DNA from: Volvox africanus
Lineage: Eukaryota > Chlorophyta > Chlorophyceae > Chlamydomonadales > Volvocaceae
Assembly (NCBI GenBank): GCA_030268105.1
Contig: BSDZ01000078.1
Span: 4,267,001-4,331,000, forward strand
DNA length: 64,000 bases
Direction of reading: 5' to 3'
Shown here: piece after piece, positions 12,312 through 23,339 of the stretch
How the letters are laid out: each line of letters opens with the position of its first letter
Position numbering within the stretch: position 1 is the stretch's first letter
Translations under genes and position numbers: made by a program
Notes under the pieces: model-generated
Database searches by the model: none
Seen by the model: the letters and a program-made list of their open reading frames with translations, nothing else
Told to the model about the DNA's origin: nothing

Positions 12312-15300
12312 ATGTCATTTCTCAAGGCACAGGCGGCTTTGGCCTTCCTGCTTATTGTAGCGCGTGCAACAACAGCTCATGGCCAATACAGTACTCTTGG
12401 TGATTTGCTTCATTGGTATGCGCACTCAGCGCAAGCACATCCATCCTTAGCTCGGTACGCCAGTCCTTTATGGCTAAGGCAACTATTTGTTGTGAACACA
12501 ACCTGACGGAGACCTTGGTTGGGCCGGAACAGTTATACGGAGCTGAAGGAACCCGGTTTCGAGCATACTATGCTGCCACTGGCAACTTTCACCGATCATA
12601 GTGACGAAGGTAGATCCTCTTCGTTTCGCCACGACCGTTATAGGGCTGTTCGTACCCATAGCTCACCTGCTTGTAGCGCGGACAGCTCCTCACTAATAGC
12701 CTCCTTGAGTTTACCCGATGGTTCAGCCACGTAACTGTTTGCTATGATATTACTGGACACAATCGAATTACCACCCGACACGTGCCTGCCCGTTTTTGAT
12801 ATCCTCGTCGCTCAACAAATGCATTCCCGTTTTCTCTCTTCCCTCCGAAGCCCGGATTCGGACTAAGCCCTCCGTTTTGCTGGTATTTGGCGAGCATGCT
12901 CGTGAAATTATAACCTGCGAAGTTGGTTTGTGGTTTTCGCGGGTTCTGGTGGGTGACACGGCGGAGATTTTCAGCTGGGCCGAATGGCCGGAGGCCTTCA
13001 AGCCCCTGCGCATTTCCCCCGAAAACATAGCATCTACTGTTCAGGGATGGATTCGGCGGATCCTTGACAACCTGGTGGTCAAGGTACGGCAGTGGGGAGC
13101 TGAGAGGGTCTTCAGTGCCTAATGGTAGCGGGGACGGCGGTGGGTATGGTGCCTGCGAATTAAAGGACAGAACGGTGCCTGTGGGACGGTTGCAACATGG
13201 TGAGCTATGATGACTCACACATCAGTTTGGCCTGGCGTTGGGATTTATTCGGGCGCCGCAAAGGGGCTGGTGTTTCGGCCACGGAAAGGCGTCGTCGTGT
13301 CGGCCGGCGGGCAATAGAAGAGATCGGATCGTTACTCGTTCGTGTCTGTCAGTGTCTTCTCCAGGGTTTTATATTGTATGGCCTACCGCTCCGGACTCTC
13401 AATCGTTCACCCGGTGGACTGTTGCATGGATAATCGCATTGACCCTGGCAGGTGCTGCCCGTCGAGAACGTGGATGGGCGTCAGGCTTGGGAAGCGGGCA
13501 ACCTGTGCTTGCGCAAGACCAGCAAGGGCGTGGACCTGAATCGTAACTACCCATTTGCTTTTGCCGCCGAGGTGAGGTCTAAGGAGGAGGTTCGAGCATC
13601 CAACAAGGGCCGCGGCTCGTCCTGACACCCACAGCGGCAAGTCCATCATCCTGATGCGGCAAGTCCCCATGGCGCGTGGACTCAAGGCTCCTAGATGCCA
13701 GGATCTGCGCTTCCTTTGCATCCTCCCTTCCTCCCGTCTTTCTATCACGCGCTCCCCTGCTTCCTGTGCACTCTCTCTGAACACATCACACTTTCTCCAA
13801 TCCCACGCCGCTGCCTATTCAGCTCCCATCCTATCCGATTCAATTCCTCCCTGCCATTTTCCGGGCTGGCTTGTGCTCATGTAGCCGCACCATAGTGAGA
13901 TGTACGGCGGGCCGCACCCGTTCAGCGAAGCACAGAGCCGCCTGATCGCGCGCATTGCACTGGACGGCGGCCGGGTGCCCAAGGCCTACATCAATGTGCA
14001 CAGCGGCGAGTGGGCTGTATACTCGGGGTGGGACAGCAAGGCGGCTGTTGGCCCCGGACTGCCGGTAAGTGACGGCGATGGGGTTCAATTCACAGCCTAG
14101 CTGGTCGGCGGTGGCGATCTCACCTATCATAGCCGCATCCGGGGGTTCTGCGGCCCGCTGCTGGACTTCCTCTCTACTGTCGCAATAAGTTATCGCGGTA
14201 GATTCACTGGACGGGGGGGATACCGTAATACATCCATAGTTCCCAGACTGTATACGGGGCCCAACGGCGTAGAGTGAGAACTTGTGACGGCGGCCCCGTT
14301 TGAACTCAATCATCTCCGTGGCCTGGCCCTCCTCGTTGTCGATAGGAGGATCTGTCGGACCTGCTCATTCGGTCGGGGGATGTGTGTCGCTGTCAAGCGG
14401 GCCCCGCCGGCGCGGTGTCCAACTACCTGGCGTTTGGAACAGGCATGGACTTCATGTACACACAACTGGGCGTGCCTTACGCCCTCACCTACGAGGTGTA
14501 CGGCCACGGTTATGGCGGTCTCGTACCCGATGATCCAGGCCGCATTCCTGAGGGTGAGACGGGTTGTAGCGGACTGGTACGGCATGACTGTGGCCCAGCC
14601 CAGTTGATACACGTGCGGCATACACACAGACCTCTAGGCTTGTTTCAATTTCGGGGTTTTCGTTTCAGCTTTATACGCTGGCACCTCGGGACAGCTTCTA
14701 TCCAAAACACCTTTTGAGCTGGCATACAACAGTTTGTGATGGTAATGCCGTATTGGGTCTCTGCATCTGGTAAGGCATCTGGTATGCGGCGCTCGCTCGT
14801 AGGCACACATAACAAGCCGCTGAACGAGTACCCCTACGTGACGGACGGCGGCATCGCGCGCTCAGTGCCACGCGTGGAAGATATCCTGCAACCGCTGCAG
14901 CACCATCAGCAGCACCAGCACCACCATGCCCTTGACGCGTACAATCTTAACCTTCACGAACATCGCAACGCTGCTCGCCAGCACCAGAACCGTCGGCAGG
15001 ACCGAAATCGGATGTCCAGGGCGTTTGCTTCCAAGCTGCGACGATCTGCGGATGAAAGGGTAACTGAGGTGGAGGACCTGCCAGGGTCGCGCGGTGGGGC
15101 TAGCGCGGCGGCGGAAGAGGGAGCAGGAGCAAATGTGGCGGGTGGCGGGAAACGCCAAATGGCGAAGGGTTCGGGTGGGTTCAGTGGGTGGTGGATGGAT
15201 GCCGCGAGCCGGGTCAGAAAGATGATGCTGGGCGGCGGTATGACGGATGCGGGCGGCGGTGTTGCCGCCGTTGAGGTCACTACCACTGCCAGCGGCGGCG

Positions 15301-16522
15301 GCAACGATGGCAGAACGCTTCTACAGGCCTCCTCTTCTGCTGAGTCCTCATCGTCCTCTGTTTTGTCATCTTCAAAATTCACATCCTCGCCCTTGTCGCT
15401 TCCCGGATCACTTGGCGGCCGCAGCATGCGGCGTCTAGCGGCGGCCATGAAAAGCGGGGATGGCTCAAACCACGCAGTGACGGTGCCCGCTGCAAATGAC
15501 GTGTCGACGTTGGCATCCGGTGCCGCCGCTTCGGGTGCAGCACTGGGCGCCGCGCGGATGGCACGGGATCTGCAAGCGGACCTATCATCCTTCTCCGGCC
15601 CAGACGGACCTGTCGTGGCCATGGTTCGGAGCCAACCTGGGGTCAGTTGTGGATAGTTGCGCGTGTGGGCTTTAAATGCACTCCCAAAAGTCAACGACCG
15701 TTCGGATCATTCCCTGCACACTAGTGCTGTCTGACACCTGGCTAGCGAGAGTGCGTTTCAACGTGGACGCGCTTACTGTGTGCCCCCACCGCATCATTCC
15801 GGTGTCATCATGACCACTTGGCGCCACCTGCCATGACCCCTCTTCGCCCCGTTCTCCCTCCGCAGTTTCATCAAGGATGCTTCGACATGTTCAATCCACC
15901 ACCCGGCCCCGCCTACCGCGATGTGATCAGCCGTTGGGTGGTCATCCTGCTAATGACACTGGACCACGTAGCGGATCCCTCCAACCCCAAGCCTTCACCG
16001 CACCCCCTGCCCGGCACCGTGCTTGGGGGTTCAGGGGTAGGCCCGTGGGACGTGGCAGGGAAGGGAGCGGAGTCAACAGCGTTCAGTCGGCGCCGGCTGT
16101 TGGAGGCATCAACGAACACCGAGTTGCTGGACGACCGAAGTGTTGGACTGGGCACTGGCATAGATTCGGATTTGGCGGCCAAGCCGGAGGCCGGGACAAA
16201 GCTCACCGACACCAACGAAGATGTACTAGGAGCATCCCAAGGGATGGCAGCCGGAGAAGTACCGGTGATAAGCACAGAGAAAGCAGGCAACACGAGGGTC
16301 GGCGCTGGACGTGATTCATATGGCAGTGTCGATTTTGACCAGCGCGCTCAGGCAGCTGTGTACGAAGTGGACCCTGTCATGCGCCAGCATAGCTTGGTGG
16401 TGTTCGTGGCGCTATGCTGCCTGGGCGTGGTGTTTGTCCCTTGGTTCCTGTTCGTCTCCAACCAGATCACACGGCCGCTGCCACCAAGCAGCAGGCGCAG
16501 CCGGCAGTCACTGACGCTCTAA
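12312..16522 (+). CDS. Membrane-anchored M14 zinc metallocarboxypeptidase
   Basis: Removes C-terminal residues from peptides using a zinc-activated water. Eight exons join with closed phases: 12312-12454, 12533-12609, 12851-13083, 13452-13571, 13885-14064, 14346-14553, 14803-15641 and 15866-16522, giving 818 residues. It starts with a signal peptide (hydrophobic core about residues 8-17, end near TTAHGQ). The M14 signature is complete: zinc ligands His89 and Glu92 in GEHARE, His230 in INVHSG; substrate-binding Asn-Arg in DLNRNYP (about 179-184); catalytic Glu301 in YALTYEVYG. About 280 residues of His/Gln- and Ser/Gly-rich sequence (321-600) follow, then a conserved CFDMFNPPPGPAY patch. Another disordered stretch leads to one membrane span (about 776-797) and a short basic tail. 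The topology is type I, with the enzyme in the secretory lumen or outside the cell. Exact substrate unknown. The alternative of an inactive member is unlikely, since all key residues are present. Confidence 0.85.
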
Positions 16523-18476
16523 TCCGTCCAAAGAGAGTACATATGACCGAATCGTCGCACGCATCAGGGACAAGGTTGTTTGAAGCCGTCGCCGGCGTTC
16601 GTGTCTTCGATTCCAGGTTCAGCACTGGCACGACTCAGCCAGCGCTCCTAATGATAATCCGAGTTGTGGCACGGCTGGAAGACACCTTAAGGAAAAGGGG
16701 AATACTACATGAGTACGAACGTTTTGCAGGACTGGGGCAGATTGCTGGAGACGCAGATTGGGAAGACCGGCAATGTCAGTGAAGCTCATTCGCTGAGCGG
16801 ACAGACAGAGCGCTCACATCCCGAAAGGACATGCGTGCAATAGTTAAGACGGCTATGCGACCTTGCGCTGAGAGCGCCGAATGGACTGCCAAGGTGCTGT
16901 CATTTCCTCATGCGGTGGCAGGTGCAGTGTCACCGTACTGCATGTAACATAGCGATTTGCATAAGAAATGGGACAGAAAGCCGAGCGTCCAATTGCCTTC
17001 TTAACACCTTAACACAAAAATGCTCCACCCTTCACCAATTGCATTCACGTGCTACAATAGGCGCACAACGGCAACGCGCTGTAACACACCGCGAAGGCAG
17101 GAAGATAGGTGGCCTGGACATGTTGAAAGCGAGTGTTGCATAAGACGTCCGTCCCATTTCGCCTAAGCGCTAAGAAAGAGCGAGGAGGAAGAACCAGGTG
17201 GTGTTACTACTAACATCTCATGCACAAGGTATTTCACTATGCGTTACGCTCCGCGGTTAATCTCTCAAAACAGCCTACCTGGCAGCGGAAGCACGGCCAA
17301 GGGTAATTGGTAAGGCCTAACGCCTTCCACTCCTGCTGCTTGCTCTGGCAAAAAAACGTTTCGTCGCTGCCCTGCAGCCGTAACCACACCTAGGAACACA
17401 GACGACAAAAGCGCTTAGCAGTTCCCGCCTCCTGCACTAATCCACATTCCTTTCATATCTTGCCATCAAACTACGTACCGTACCGTCTATACTGTGTTCA
17501 GACATTTGCAAATCATGACCATGGCGCCAAAAGGCACGGATTGCCCAGAAGATATTTGGAGGCGGCTATGCCGTGCAACCGCCACCATTAAAGAGGCCCC
17601 ACTGCCCTCGCATGAAAAAGAGAAAGCGCCTTCGTTAAGAACTAACGGCAACTCCCAAGAAAAACTTCGAAGAATTTACCACTGAACGAGATATGCTTCA
17701 AAACGCCCCAGGGACAAATGCCATTCTACTATCGCTGTTCCTTCCTAACTAAATCTTCTTTACCCGGAACCAAATCTGCCCAGTCAATTGAGGTCAAGGG
17801 ACTCTTCAACACAGACACGGCATCACATGCCACAGCAGCGCGCATATGCATAACTTACACCGCGCTGCTTTGCTTTGGCCCCTGATTCAGGGTTCTTAAG
17901 CAAAGCACTGGAAACCATTGTCACAACCATTATACTGTCACGGATGGCAACACGGTGCAGGTAATCACCCATGCCTGATGCTGAGGTAAGCGTGCACCGC
18001 AGTGCACGGCACCCCCCAAAATCACACGCAGCTCACTAGCACAACCTTTTGCGTTTTCCAGAAACACAGAAGCCGAGGCGCGCCTTGGAAAACGTGAGCA
18101 GAAGCGCTCACATGACAGCAAGAATTAAGTGATGAGGCAAAGCTGCTAAAGACATAGCCACTGTCCCTTCAGCGGGTCTTAACCATTAACATACACTATA
18201 CCTTGAATATCGCCAAGACAGCAAATCACATCAAGCATTCTTGCCCTCTGGCTATGCGCAAAAAGTATTGCACTGGGAAACCGCGCCGTGTGTAATTAAT
18301 TATACACGCGCCTTCAAATTTTGCAACAAGGCGCAGAAACCCTGACGGCATCGACCGGGTCAAAACGAATCTGAAAGCAATACAGGACGTTCGTTATGTC
18401 CATCTCTCAGACCTATCCCTAATCATCGCGCCTCTGCGCCTGCATTGAGAGGCCTGCAGTGGCGCTAACGCGACAG
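16523..18476. other. Convergent intergenic region, no gene recognised
   Basis: This lies between the stop of the M14 peptidase and the stop of the Mpv17-like gene. Only short ORFs occur (63-77 codons) and none has a motif. It should contain two 3' UTRs. I searched the minus strand here for a missing C-terminal Mpv17 exon and did not find one. Confidence 0.5.
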
Positions 18477-19147
18477 TCATGCAAGCGCGTGTTGTGCGTG
18501 CCGTTTCAAAACCTTGCGATGCTCCGCTATCCGCAGAGAAGATAGTTCCAGGAGAGACAATGCTGACTGGCGGTAGGAGGGGTTAATAGTCAGGTAGGCC
18601 GCCTGCCAGATAAAGCATCCGACTACCTACGTGGCGGGGCAAACCAGGCGGCAAGGAGGATAGCACGGAGCGGGTGATCAAGTCACCGCGGTCTTCTCGT
18701 GGTTTCGCTGAAGGTGAAAACCGATCTTCCCCAGCTCACCTGGTCCAAAAGAAATTTTACAATGACAGTAACAGGGCTAGACGCCGCGGCTGGCATAATA
18801 GCAAGATCCATCCAGCGATTGAAAGAAAGTAAAATCGGTCCAGCACAAAGAGCTCCAATACATAGCATGCTTCCAGTTCGGCTGACGGACCATTGTTCGC
18901 GAAGCGTGCGTGACCGGTCCCGATTCATGAACTGGGTTAGGCAGTCGCCGAACGCGAAGCCGATAGCAGTTGGCACACATTTTGCGAGCAGTGGTCGCCT
19001 TTGCAACTCTCGAGATAGCCTGATTGCCAAAACGGCAGGCTTCCGCCGAAGGCTAAGGTTCTTGCCCCAAGGATGTGAACCTCCGCTATTGCTGCCGCCT
19101 GACGGAAACATTTCTACAGAAAAATCTATAACTGGAGTATTATGCAC
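18477..19147 (-). CDS. Mpv17/PMP22 family membrane protein, C-terminal part apparently absent
   Basis: Mpv17/PMP22 proteins are small four-helix membrane proteins of mitochondria, peroxisomes or plastids, implicated in metabolite passage and DNA maintenance. Exon 1 is 19147-18740 (ends CAG|GTGAGC, phase 0) and exon 2 is 18626-18477, giving 185 residues. After a roughly 35-residue Ser/Gly-rich lead come the family landmarks: LQRRPLLAKCV, FAFGDCLTQF, an RT.GSM..IGALCAGP helix, FNRWMD, and K.LLDQ, then a helix starting VVGCFIWQAAYLTINP. The usual conserved ending (W..WP..Q..NF..VP) is not seen in exon 2 or further downstream. Either another exon has diverged, the last splice is mis-assigned, or the gene is truncated. 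The N-terminal lead could be a mitochondrial targeting sequence. Confidence 0.65.
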
Positions 19148-19831
19148 TTTCAGTACTGAGTACCGGTTTGGGCCAGCGAAGCCCCACGGACGAAAGCTTG
19201 CAGGGCAATTATATACGAAGCATATTCGGCTTAAATTGTATGTCCTGAATGACTGGTTTGCACACAGCGAGGCCCACTAGACGATGGCTATGAGGTCTGG
19301 CTGGCAAAAAGCCAAAAGTGCAGCCTGTCGGATGGTCGTCGACAGAGCCCGTGTACGAGTTTCCACGTCATGTCTCGCTGGATGCATGGTTTAGAGCTGA
19401 AAGTTGTATAGGTATCTTGGTCTTCCAGTCTGTTTCACTGCACAACCGTAAGGCTCTATGGGCCTCAGAGATACGGCTCGTTCGCGTCCTAACTAACGAA
19501 AAAAGTGGGCGGATCTATTCTGCTTTTGCAAAATGCGATATTACACGGATCGGCGGAACATCCCCAATGCAAAAAAACGGCCAGCGCGCAATTGCAAGTT
19601 TCATCCACACGGACACGCGCACCCTGGGCCCGCTGCCCGAGCAACTCCCTTTAGGATCCTCGCGCCCCTGTAAGGCTTCCTATAAGATTACATAGATCTT
19701 AAGAACCTCAAAAGTCTTTAGGACAGCATTTTCTTAAAGCAACCGTCTTCTAGGGTTTCCAGTTCCTCATGTTCACTGAGCACCACCAATGGGACCCAAT
19801 TGCATGAAGTGTGTGATGAAATACTCGCAGG
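19148..19831. other. Gap without a recognised gene
   Basis: Lies between the Mpv17-like start (minus, 19147) and the ALG14 stop (minus, 19832). A plus-strand ORF at 19318-19695 has no recognisable motif or splice context. Probably the Mpv17-like promoter and the ALG14 3' UTR. Confidence 0.45.
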
Positions 19832-22181
19832 CTAGTAAAGCCGCCCTGCGTACAGTGCCCGGGGATAAGTCCGTGCCAGCTGCTCCCACTGCACAAACAG
19901 CAGATCAGCCATGCGCAGGTGGTACAACAACTTGGCGGAGAGAGAGAAGCGCCGGGTCCTCGCGATGCTCTCTACGTATACTACCCTTGTGCCGGCGAGT
20001 CCAAGGACACTGGGGGCAGCGACACCGGGGAATTGAGAGGGGTCTCTCGGCGTCGTCAGGTTCTCAGATTATCGCATGTGGATACGGTAGGCGAGGATAT
20101 CAAGTGAGGGAGAGAGTTACAGCGGGACCTGGCTGCCGCCCACCGCTTCTAATACCCACAATTGCTCACAATACGGCTTATATTCAGACATGCCATATTC
20201 CGCCATATGCTCCTAACCACTGACTGTATGTGATATTAACCAAATATTACGTTTGTGATATAGAAAAATGTTGGACGCATGAGTAGTATGGATGAATGGT
20301 GGGTTCACTTGCGCGGAGACGCGTGGGGTGATCGTAGTGCCCATTGTTAGGCAAACATGGGGCAATGAAGACCATAATAACAGCAGCCAAGCCACGCCGT
20401 GAACTGCAAGGTGGGAACTTAGCGGAGTCGAGCTTAGCAGCAGAAGTCGACGCTATCTCCCTTTTGCACACACACACATACCCCAAGCACAGGGTAATGC
20501 AATGCAGCCAAAAAGCAGCCAATTACCGTCAGTTATTGCGGCCCATACACCCCGTTAACACCCCACCCAAACCCACCGGTACACGAAGGCCGCCGCGCAT
20601 ACGGGTATGCATGTCCCTGGGCCGTTAACTAGGACCTGAGAGAGTTGATACGGTTATATTCGTTAAAGCATTTCGTTAAAAGAAAGCGATTTGACGACTG
20701 AATGACGAAGGCTCAAACAGGCACCGTAGGTCTTTGGTTTCATGCCAACCGAGCACCGCCAATCCTCCGGTAGCTCCACAGACACAAATCGTTCACTTCT
20801 GTTGCAGCAACGCTGATTTAGCACAACGGATATGGTGGTTAAACGCTGAGATCAGCATCCAACATTCTAATAGTACGATGCTGCCGAAACCCATTTCTCT
20901 CTGGCGTCGGGATGAGAACGCAAAATGTGCCATCGCGTTCGTGAGCCATAACGTGTGCAACTTGTCCAGGGCTCCCGGTATACGCGTTGAAAAGGCGTGA
21001 CGCGCTGCCGATGCTGCCACCTCAGAGCTACACGGGTGCCTAGCAACTCTCCCATGCGCGTCGCACCCGCACCCGCACCAGGTCTGGGGCCTCCTTGAAA
21101 ACCAGTCCAAATGCAAAGACCAGGGAACACAGGGTGGTAGCCACGCTCGTGATGTACGACTGGCCGACCTCCCGGCTTCGAGGAATTTGGTGGATGCGGA
21201 AGCCCGTTGGGGAGTCCTGGCCGGAGCGGGAAACATCCGGGGTAACAACGGGGGGCAATACGAGGATGGCCTCGTACAGAGAACTGAACCTAATCATAAG
21301 GCGTTTATAAACAGAATACAGAGAGAGCCAGTGCTCTGGTGCCTTCTCAGTCAACCTCCCTGCCACCTGTTTGTGGTTGGTCGTACATCCAGGTAGATGT
21401 AAGGGTCCCTGTTGCATGCTTGCTTGCATGTAATGCCTGTTCTCCCCACTCGATACCCAGCTCGGCTGCAAGTGGTTGCTCATCCCCAGGCACCCTTCGG
21501 GTCTCACCGTCTCTTGCCAGACCCTCTCCCTTGCAAGTGCTTTTGGCCCACTCATGGGATCCGTCGCGGCTACCACGTAGCTGCGTGGGCTATACTGGGC
21601 TTTATCCACGCTGTCCAACAGCATCAGCATCTCCGCAGTATGGCCCCCTGTGTTAACACAGAAAAGGTCAGCTAGGGAAGCGCCACCGTGGACGGAAAGC
21701 GCCTATTGCTTATGGGTTGGTTGGATACTTGTTTAGTTTTCATGAAGGGCTGTGATGTATTGTTTCGGAATTGATATTTGGCGTACAATTTATCAGCCTG
21801 AAATGCACGCAGCCTTTGCTTGCTTGCTTGCGAGATTTATAATCATAATTGCTGGGGCGGGATGGATACATGGACTGTGAGGAAGAAGCACTGGCGGGAT
21901 CATGGGGTTACGGCTGCATAGCCGGGACTTGGCCTACCATCTTTAAACAGGATGCGCAATGGCACCTTAGCAGTTTAAAAATAGTCTCTATAGGAATACG
22001 CACCTGACCCCAGCACTACAAGAGTCTTGGCCGCCTTCATTCGCGCAGGGCATGGACTCCGCCGGAACATGACGTACAGGACGCGGAAAGCCAATAGGAA
22101 CACGCCCAATACAATAGCTAAAGCTGCATATATAAGTCCTGAATGTAAACCAGCTAAGGATTTCATGGCTGCGCAGTCCAC
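19832..22181 (-). CDS. ALG14: UDP-GlcNAc transferase subunit ALG14
   Basis: ALG14 anchors the catalytic subunit ALG13 to the ER membrane. The pair adds the second GlcNAc to dolichol-PP-GlcNAc in N-glycan assembly. Five exons close in phase: 22181-22004, 21647-21508, 21216-21079, 20635-20577 and 20009-19832, giving 230 residues, the usual length. An N-terminal membrane helix (about residues 12-34) precedes the Rossmann start LGSGGHTAEM (split between exons 1 and 2). Then follow YSPRSYVVAATD, IPRSREVGQSY, LVNGPGTCIPVC, YVESIAR and a C-terminal MADLLFVQW plus YPRALYAGRLY. These are the family's diagnostic blocks in the right order. An ATG 15 bases downstream (22166) is an alternative start. The fourth exon is only 59 bp. 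Confidence 0.95.
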
Positions 22182-23005
22182 CCTATGGTGCGTGACCTGG
22201 TATCAAACCTTTCTGCACGATAGCCAAGATTCACAAGTGGGAGAGGTTTAAGCGAAAGAGCCAGTGAAAAGTGAATACGATTTCAACAGTCCATTAGTAA
22301 GGCCAGGCAGCGTAACATGCTCATCGCATGTACGAACACGACGTTTCAGGGCATCGTGCACAACACCCATCTCAACTAGGTAAATATATATCGCCGCAAG
22401 CTTTGCATACAGCCAGACAACATATGGCTCTAGAACAAAGATAACGCGTATTATTTGACAGCGCGCTGTTCGAAGGCAGGAAACACTCCCCAAAACCAGG
22501 AACTAAATTTATAATCATTCACAATACTGCTGTGATTTATTGAGTACTGTTCGTCTTTCTGTTCCTAGTCCTTTCGAGGGGCGTTTCAGGCATGGTACGC
22601 TGCTCAGGCTAGTTATCTTCCATTTGCAGTGTCATTTTAGTATGTTGTGTTATTTTTGTGTTAGAAAGTTTGATCTGAGGTTGTAATGCAGACGTGCTGC
22701 TTACGTTACCACAACCAGCGAAACTCCTGTAACCCCCGTCCACGCAGGACGCCGCATATAAAAGCAAAAGCACCCCTGTCGCTGATGACTGGAATTGGAC
22801 CACACGAATCCGGAATGAGCTTGGAGCTAATAAGGTGAAAAGGCGGTGTCTGGGTATATATGTACGGCATTGCAACCGGACCTTGGTGCCAGGCCAAACT
22901 TGCGGTCCATTGCTGCATATTGGAAGTAAGCAATATGATAATGATTCAGATCGTTGCCTGTCGTACTGCGTCCTCCCACGATCATGTTCACCTCCCAATC
23001 CTCAG
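22182..23005. other. Divergent gap; upstream exons of the ciliary-like gene expected
   Basis: Lies between the ALG14 start (minus) and the first confident exon of the plus-strand gene at 23006. The N-terminal exon(s) of that gene should be here, but I could not place them. Poly-T and T-rich stretches near 22620-22680 have no assignable role. Confidence 0.4.
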
Positions 23006-23339
23006 GCCTGGCAGCGTAACTGGGGCTTCCTCTTGGAACACCCGTCAGGGCCACAGATGTCACAACCGGCCGGGGGTGGCGGCCAGGACGCTCTCACCGC
23101 CTTCATGCAGAATGCAAGCCAGGCTGGTTCCAGCCCTGTGCCTCTCAGCTACATTGCTTCCAAACAGCGTGACTCAGCACGTGCACGACGGCAAGTGCAA
23201 AATGATTCACTGGATGGTTTTGTGAGCAACTACATGGCAAAGGCCTCCCCGATGGCACGTGAGCTGCCCACGAAGGAGTTTCGAAAACCACTTACCACTA
23301 GCCACGAGTACGGCTGGGGACGCAACCTAGAGGTGTTCG
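23006..23339 (+). CDS. Partial CFAP144/FAM183-like ciliary protein
   Basis: One exon bounded by a good acceptor (pyrimidine-rich, CTCAG|GCC) and donor (TTCG|GTAAGC). It encodes about 111 residues starting AWQRNWGFLLE and ending EFRKPLTTSHEYGWGR followed by NLEVFG. The block K..(Y/F)..P.T..(Q/H)E.GW just before a short C-terminus is characteristic of FAM183/CFAP144, a microtubule inner or axonemal protein of motile cilia. The resemblance is from memory and limited to this block. A possible last exon begins at 23423 after a TGATGCAG acceptor and would add about 27 residues; upstream exons are missing. If correct, the alga is flagellated. Confidence 0.4.

Noticed and set aside
20793..21248. 151-codon minus-strand ORF between ALG14 exons
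   Set aside because: It overlaps the ALG14 exon 21216-21079 in another frame and the following intron; ALG14 explains the conserved signal.
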